Below the pieces are notes generated by a model that was not told where the DNA came from, ran no database searches, and saw nothing but the letters and a program-made list of their open reading frames with translations. Of a stretch of DNA of 10,166 nt, positions 6,702 through 10,166 are shown piece after piece. Each line of letters starts with the position of its first letter. Positions within the stretch are counted from its first letter, which is position 1. Source of the DNA: Pseudomonadota bacterium (GTDB taxonomy: Bacteria > Pseudomonadota > Alphaproteobacteria > Caulobacterales > Caulobacteraceae); the NCBI GenBank assembly GCA_023445955.1, contig JAEXJH010000666.1, forward strand, positions 1-10,166, written 5' to 3'. A program made the position numbers and the translations under genes.

Positions 6702-8120
6702 TTACTCTGCGGCAAGAGGCAAGACCTTCGCGGCTCGCGGTTGAATCGGCAGGGGATTACCGGCCGCCTTGGCGCGCTTGGTCCCGCGCTTCAGCTCCTT
6801 GCGCAGATCAAAGGCGTACTCTCCGCAGTTGATCTGGATCGTGTGCCGGGCCGAGGCGACATAGTGCGCCTTCACCCCCTGGTGCATGGCGTCGCGCTCG
6901 GCGGCCATGGTCGAGGGATCGGGCATGGCGTAGCGGCCGGTCAGGTAGGCGGCGATCAGCTTCGACTGCTCCTCGGCGATCGGCATCATCGCGCACAGCG
7001 GCTGGACCAGGGCGACCATGAAGAGGTTGTCGAACCTGGGATCGACCATCCGTTTCCACAGGGCGATGTCGTTGTCGGGCGCGTCGATGGTCAGCTTGTC
7101 GAAGAACGGGAAGGTGATCTTGTAGCCGGTGCACCAGATGACGGCGTCGGCCTCGACCGAGGTCCCGTCCTTGAAGAACACCTGCCGGCCGTCAAACCGC
7201 TCGATATCGGGCTTGATGGTCACGTCGCCCGAGCCGATGCGGTTGTAGAGTTCGTGGCTGATGGCCGGGTGTGACGCCCCGAAGTCGTGGTCGGGCTTGG
7301 GCAGGCCGTGGTCCTCGGGCCGGCCGTGGACGGCGGCGATCTTCTTCTCGATGGCCTTGGCGACCATCTTGCCGGGCAGGATCCGCGACATCAGCGGCGG
7401 GTCCTGGCTGGGATGGTTGTTGAAGAAGTCCAGCACGTCCGAGCCGAAATAGCGCGGCACCACCCAGTAGCCGCGGCGCACCGACAGATAGACCCCGTCG
7501 GTGTTCTCCCGCCGGCCCAGCTCGCAGGCCAGGTCCAGCGCCGAATTGCCGAAGCCGACGATCACGACCTTCTTGCCGCGCAGGTCGTAGGGTGTGGCCG
7601 GGTCGATGTAATAGTGGCTGTGCATCTCCAGCCCGGTGAACTGGCCAGGCGGCTTGGGCTCGGGCCAGCGCGGGTCCCAGTGGTGGCCGTTGGCCACGCA
7701 GAGGGCGTCGTAGAGCCGCTTCTCGCCGGTCTCCAGCGTGATCTCCCAGAGGCCATCGTCACGCCGCTTGGCCCAGGTCACCGCGCACTGGAAGGTGATC
7801 CGGTCGCGGAAGCCGAAGTGGTCGACGTAACTGTCGAAGTACGTCGCGATGTGGCTGTGGTGCGGATAGTCCGGATAGTCGGCCGGCATCGGGAAGTCCG
7901 AATAGGCCATCTTGTCCCGGCTGGTGTTGATATGCAGCGAGCGGTAGGCGCTGCTCATGCCGTTGGTGTTCTGGAACACCCAGTTGCCGCCGACCCGGTC
8001 CGAAGCCTCGAAGCAGTCGAACGGGATGCCGGCCTCAAACAGCTGCTTGCAGGTGGCGATGCCGGACGAACCCGCGCCGATGACGCAGACCTTGGGCAGG
8101 GCGACGGAGCCGTCGGCCAT
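6702..8120 (-). CDS. Flavin-containing monooxygenase (class B), FMO1
   Basis: The 472-residue protein is a class B flavoprotein monooxygenase that uses FAD, NADPH and O2 to oxygenate a soft nucleophile (N or S) or, in some members, a ketone. The FAD-binding Rossmann motif is GAGSSG (15-20), the NADPH motif is GFGNSA (189-194) and the ATG-like motif is CTGY (330-333). The fingerprint F-x-G-x3-H-x3-Y runs from Phe161 to Tyr171 (FTGLEMHSHYY); true Baeyer-Villiger enzymes usually end this motif in Trp. RVGGNW at 42-47 is also typical. It strongly resembles FMO2 along its whole length, including HGLPKPDH and ARHTIQ. The start is backed by GGGAGG (8128-8133) 7 bases before ATG. The substrate is unknown. 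Confidence 0.93.
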   Translation of the reverse strand: MADGSVALPKVCVIGAGSSGIATCKQLFEAGIPFDCFEASDRVGGNWVFQNTNGMSSAYRSLHINTSRDKMAYSDFPMPADYPDYPHHSHIATYFDSYVDHFGFRDRITFQCAVTWAKRRDDGLWEITLETGEKRLYDALCVANGHHWDPRWPEPKPPGQFTGLEMHSHYYIDPATPYDLRGKKVVIVGFGNSALDLACELGRRENTDGVYLSVRRGYWVVPRYFGSDVLDFFNNHPSQDPPLMSRILPGKMVAKAIEKKIAAVHGRPEDHGLPKPDHDFGASHPAISHELYNRIGSGDVTIKPDIERFDGRQVFFKDGTSVEADAVIWCTGYKITFPFFDKLTIDAPDNDIALWKRMVDPRFDNLFMVALVQPLCAMMPIAEEQSKLIAAYLTGRYAMPDPSTMAAERDAMHQGVKAHYVASARHTIQINCGEYAFDLRKELKRGTKRAKAAGNPLPIQPRAAKVLPLAAE

Positions 8121-8127
8121 CGAGCTT

Positions 8128-8153
8128 CCTCCCGTCGCTGGTGGGCCAGCGAC
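8128..8153 (-). promoter_or_regulatory. 5' hairpin next to the ribosome binding site of FMO1
   Basis: GTCGCTGG (8134-8141) and CCAGCGAC (8146-8153) pair perfectly around a 4-base loop. In the mRNA the hairpin ends directly at the SD GGGAGG (8128-8133). Three bases of one arm are shared with the 19-base conserved element. A hairpin abutting the SD may stabilise the 5' end or tune ribosome access. Confidence 0.5.
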
Positions 8154-8169
8154 TTATCGTTGTTCAGGA
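8151..8169. promoter_or_regulatory. Shared 19-base element, copy 1 (upstream of FMO1), candidate operator
   Basis: The plus-strand sequence gacttatcgttgttcagga occurs here and again, without mismatch, at 9968-9986 upstream of FMO2. Flanking bases differ immediately on both sides. Here the element ends 30 bases before the FMO1 ATG, and a TTGACC -35-like hexamer (8192-8197) lies 22 bases upstream of it. The position fits a repressor or activator site, possibly of the TetR protein at 6014-6649. Confidence 0.55.
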
Positions 8170-8218
8170 AGGATGCGCCGCTGGTTGAGGAGGTCAATCT
8201 TTACGCTGCGGGAGCCGA

Positions 8219-8251
8219 AACCTCGTCCTTTGACAAGCTCAGGATGAGGTT
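8219..8251. repeat. Dispersed palindromic repeat, copy B (inverted orientation)
   Basis: A 10-bp stem with one G-T wobble (8219-8228 with 8242-8251) encloses a loop carrying TTGACAAGCTC. Read on the minus strand its 29-base core (8221-8249) matches copies A and C. With copy C, 25 bases away in opposite orientation, it forms a longer imperfect inverted repeat with 24 of 29 positions matching. Confidence 0.8.
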
Positions 8252-8274
8252 CCTACTGCGAGGCCAAAAGTAGT

Positions 8275-8303
8275 CCTCACCCTGAGCCTTTCGAAGGGCG
8301 AGG
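8275..8303. repeat. Dispersed palindromic repeat, copy C (behind the DUF2164 gene)
   Basis: Arms CCTCACCC (8275-8282) and GGGCGAGG (8296-8303) pair with one mismatch. The core differs from copy A at 4 of 29 positions. On the minus strand it starts 8 bases after the DUF2164 stop codon, the same spacing as copy A behind engB, and is followed by ACTACTTTT, which makes it a plausible transcript end for FMO2-DUF2164. Confidence 0.8.
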
Positions 8304-8311
8304 GCGGGTCC

Positions 8312-8563
8312 TCAGAGCCCCTTCACCGGAACCTCGATCTCGTAGACCGCCTCGGTGATCGCCTCCAGCTTCTCGCGGTACAGCGCCGAGGCGTCGTGGA
8401 GGCCCTGATTATAGTAGTACGGCCCCAGCCGCTCGTTGATGAAGTCGAGCAGGAACTCGGCGTCGAAGCCCTTCACCTCAAGATCCAGTTCGGTCCGCAG
8501 ATAGTCCGAGAGGCCGCCGACCAGCTTGGCGCGGGTGTCCTTGTCGAAGGTGATCTTGGGCAT
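8312..8563 (-). CDS. DUF2164 domain protein
   Basis: The 83-residue acidic protein matches the DUF2164 family in length and pattern: an opening KITFDKDTRAKLVGGLSDYL, then LDLEVKGFDAEFLLDFINE, then RLGPYYYNQGLHDASALY and a Tyr/Glu-containing end. The conserved LLDF...GPYYYNQG block at about 38-55 is the most telling part. It has no membrane segment or signal peptide and no known function. It starts 10 bases after the FMO2 stop, so it is very likely co-transcribed with FMO2, but the SD is weak (CGGA). A GAATC site (8567-8571) lies in the 10-base gap. It is followed by palindromic repeats C and B. Confidence 0.88.
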   Translation of the reverse strand: MPKITFDKDTRAKLVGGLSDYLRTELDLEVKGFDAEFLLDFINERLGPYYYNQGLHDASALYREKLEAITEAVYEIEVPVKGL

Positions 8564-8573
8564 CGCGAATCCG

Positions 8574-9956
8574 TCAGGAGGCCAGCAGCGGCTCCGTCTT
8601 GATCTCAGCCAGGGCGTCGACTGGCAACCGTCCGCCAGCCGCTTTCGCCCGCGCCTCGCCCTTGGCGATCTCCTTCTTCAGGTCGGCGCAGTAGACGTTG
8701 AAGTCGACCTGGATGGTGTGGCGGGCCGAGTCGTAGAACTGGCCGGTGTGGCGCTCCTCGTCCTTGGCGGTGATCCGGACCATCTCGGGCTCCGACGGCA
8801 GGGCGTACTTCCCGGCCAGATACCCCGCCGCCAGCTTGGCCTGCTGCTCGGCGAAGTTCACCAGGGTCGGCAGCGGCTGGGCCAGGCCCATGAAGAACAG
8901 GTTCGGCACCCCCGGCTTCATCATCCGCTTGAACAGCGGGAAGCGGTGGTCGGCGCCCGGCAGCAGGGCGGGGTCGTCGAAGAACGGGAAGCTGATCTTG
9001 TAGCCCGTGGCGAAGACAATGGCGTCGACGTCCTCGACGGTGTCGTCGGCGAAGCGGACGCGCTTGCCCTCCAGCGCCTTGATCGCCGGTTTGAACTTGA
9101 TGTCGCCGCAGCCGGCGCGGGTCAGGAATTCGCCCGAGACCGAGGGGTGCGCCTCCAGCGGCTCATGGTCGGGCTTGGGCAGGCCGTAGTCCTCCATCCT
9201 GCCGATGGTCTTCTTGATCACCGAGCGGGCCAGCTTCAGGCCCAGCGCCTTGGGCATCCAGGCTGGCATGGCGGATTTGTCGGCCGGCTTGCCGTTCAGG
9301 TACTTCGGGAACACCCAGACCCCCCGCCGCGCCGAGACCCACAGGGTCTTGGCGATCGGCCGCTGGGAGAGCTCGCTGGCGATGTCCATGGCCGAGTTGC
9401 CCATGCCGACCACCACGACGTTCTTGCCGCGCATGTCGACCGGATCGAACGGATCGGAATAGGCGTGGGCATGAAAGGCCGGCCCATCGAACTCGCCCGG
9501 ATATTCCGGCACGCGCGGGTCCCAGTGGTGGCCGTTGCAGACGAAGAGCACGTCGTAGAGCCGCGTTTCGCCGGTCGACAGCGTCACCGACCACAGGCCC
9601 TCGTCGGTGCGCCGGGCGCTTTCGACCCGGGTGTTGAAGGTGATCGTCTCGCGCAGGCCGAAGTGGTCGACGTAATCCTTGAAGTACTGAAAGAGCTGCG
9701 CGTGGTGCGGGAAGTCCGGCCAGTCCTTCGGTACTGGAAAGTCCTCGAAGGCCAGCCGCCACTTGGACGTGTCGATGTGCAGGCTCTCGTAACAGGCCGA
9801 CAGCCCGTTGGGGTTCTTGAAGTACCAGTTGCCCCCGATCTCGTCGGACATCTCGAAGCAGTCGTAGGGGACGCCGTAGTCCTTCAGCCGCTTGATCGTG
9901 GTGAAGCCGCTGCAGCCGGCGCCGATGACGCACGCCTTCGGGAGTTTCGCGGACAT
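8574..9956 (-). CDS. Flavin-containing monooxygenase (class B), FMO2
   Basis: The 460-residue protein is a paralogue of FMO1. FAD motif GAGCSG (12-17), EIGGNW (39-44), the F-x-G-x3-H-x3-Y fingerprint from Phe156 to Tyr166 (FDGPAFHAHAY), NADPH motif GMGNSA (184-189) and ATGY (316-319) are all intact, so an active enzyme is expected. As in FMO1 the fingerprint ends in Tyr, favouring the FMO rather than classic Baeyer-Villiger group. The C-terminal region again contains ARHTIQ and a Lys/Glu/Ala-rich tail. The start is supported by AGGAGGG placed about 5 bases before ATG. The SD abuts the shared 19-base element. The two monooxygenases are separated by the DUF2164 gene and a repeat-bearing gap, so each probably has its own promoter. 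Substrate unknown. Confidence 0.94.
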   Translation of the reverse strand: MSAKLPKACVIGAGCSGFTTIKRLKDYGVPYDCFEMSDEIGGNWYFKNPNGLSACYESLHIDTSKWRLAFEDFPVPKDWPDFPHHAQLFQYFKDYVDHFGLRETITFNTRVESARRTDEGLWSVTLSTGETRLYDVLFVCNGHHWDPRVPEYPGEFDGPAFHAHAYSDPFDPVDMRGKNVVVVGMGNSAMDIASELSQRPIAKTLWVSARRGVWVFPKYLNGKPADKSAMPAWMPKALGLKLARSVIKKTIGRMEDYGLPKPDHEPLEAHPSVSGEFLTRAGCGDIKFKPAIKALEGKRVRFADDTVEDVDAIVFATGYKISFPFFDDPALLPGADHRFPLFKRMMKPGVPNLFFMGLAQPLPTLVNFAEQQAKLAAGYLAGKYALPSEPEMVRITAKDEERHTGQFYDSARHTIQVDFNVYCADLKKEIAKGEARAKAAGGRLPVDALAEIKTEPLLAS

Positions 9957-9967
9957 TCCACCCTCCT

Positions 9968-9986
9968 GACTTATCGTTGTTCAGGA
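9968..9986. promoter_or_regulatory. Shared 19-base element, copy 2 (upstream of FMO2), candidate operator
   Basis: This is an exact copy of the element at 8151-8169. It ends 11 bases before the FMO2 ATG and touches the SD. A TTGCCG -35-like hexamer (10008-10013) lies 21 bases upstream, nearly the same distance as the TTGACC hexamer ahead of copy 1. No convincing -10 hexamer is visible at either site. Confidence 0.55.
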
Positions 9987-10025
9987 GCGTATCAGCGTTA
10001 TGCGAGGCGGCAAGTCGCCCTTAGG

Positions 10026-10166
10026 TCAGCGCCCCAGGAAGCGCGGCTGGGAGTAGGTCGCCGTGCATGAGGCGCTGCATTGGGCGAACAGGCTGCCGCA
10101 GCTGCCATCCTCGCTGTCGACGCCGCAGAAATAGAGCTGCTTGGCGCACGACGCCCGGCACTGCCC
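10026..10166 (-). CDS. Cysteine-rich protein, C-terminal 46 residues only
   Basis: An open frame enters from the right edge and stops with TGA at 10026-10028. It encodes GQCRASCAKQLYFCGVDSED, then GSCGSLFAQCSASCTATYSQ and PRFLGR. Six cysteines occur in a mirror-symmetric spacing C-x3-C-x6-C-x8-C-x6-C-x3-C, which argues for a genuine coding region and for disulfide bonds or metal binding. Two CX3C motifs (CRASC and CSASC) frame the segment. I do not recognise the family. If the missing N-terminus carries a signal peptide it would be a periplasmic or secreted disulfide-rich protein; this cannot be seen here. It ends 69 bases before FMO2 on the same strand. Confidence 0.65.
   Translation of the reverse strand, partial: GQCRASCAKQLYFCGVDSEDGSCGSLFAQCSASCTATYSQPRFLGR

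Noticed and set aside
6650..6715. TetR gene starting at TTG 6715
   Set aside because: The extra 22 residues overlap FMO1 and the hairpin and look unlike a TetR N-terminus.
8121..8311. CRISPR or insertion-sequence remnant in the gap between FMO1 and the DUF2164 gene
   Set aside because: The repeats are palindromic, inverted and only two, without regular spacers, terminal repeats or transposase fragments.
8526..10070. Long plus-strand open frame of 514 codons opposite FMO2
   Set aside because: It is a shadow of the FMO2 codon bias with no recognisable domain; a similar shadow lies opposite FMO1 (7287-8273).

Overview
The window is GC-rich DNA from an alphaproteobacterium, most likely Caulobacter or a close relative in the Caulobacteraceae. 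Three things point there: the codon bias, the membrane insertase with Lys in place of the usual Arg in its groove, and dispersed CCTGAGCYTGTCGAAGG-type palindromes. The genus is inferred from sequence style, not from a search. Every gene I can support lies on the minus strand, so transcription runs from right to left. No gene-free stretch exceeds 300 bases.

Right part (10166 to about 3950): an accessory, probably catabolic, block. From right to left it holds the last 46 codons of a cysteine-rich protein, a flavin-containing monooxygenase (FMO2), a small DUF2164 protein, a 191-base gap with two palindromic repeats, a second related monooxygenase (FMO1), a TetR-type regulator, an HSL-family esterase and a zinc-independent quinone oxidoreductase-like MDR enzyme. 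Flavin monooxygenase, esterase and NADPH-dependent reductase under a TetR regulator fits oxidation of a ketone or other hydrophobic substrate and hydrolysis of the resulting ester; this is inference. The same 19-base sequence lies in front of both monooxygenase genes and is the best candidate for a shared operator.

Left part (3918 to 609): the conserved housekeeping cluster rpmH (L34), rnpA (RNase P protein), yidC (membrane insertase) and engB/ysxC (ribosome-assembly GTPase), starting from a textbook promoter. yidD, often found between rnpA and yidC, is absent. Between rpmH and rnpA lies a 12-bp GC-rich hairpin followed by a U run. A 23-codon reading frame with an ideal Shine-Dalgarno sequence spans the hairpin and ends over the rnpA start. 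This possible leader-peptide/terminator arrangement is the most interesting regulatory structure in the window.

Far left (608 to 1): a spacer with a third palindromic repeat, then a DUF3850 (ASCH/PUA-like) gene with a long Ala-rich tail that leaves the window. Copies A and C of the repeat sit at the same distance behind the stop codons of two unrelated genes (engB and the DUF2164 gene), which suggests a role as 3'-end hairpins. I found no insertion sequence, tRNA, rRNA or CRISPR array.
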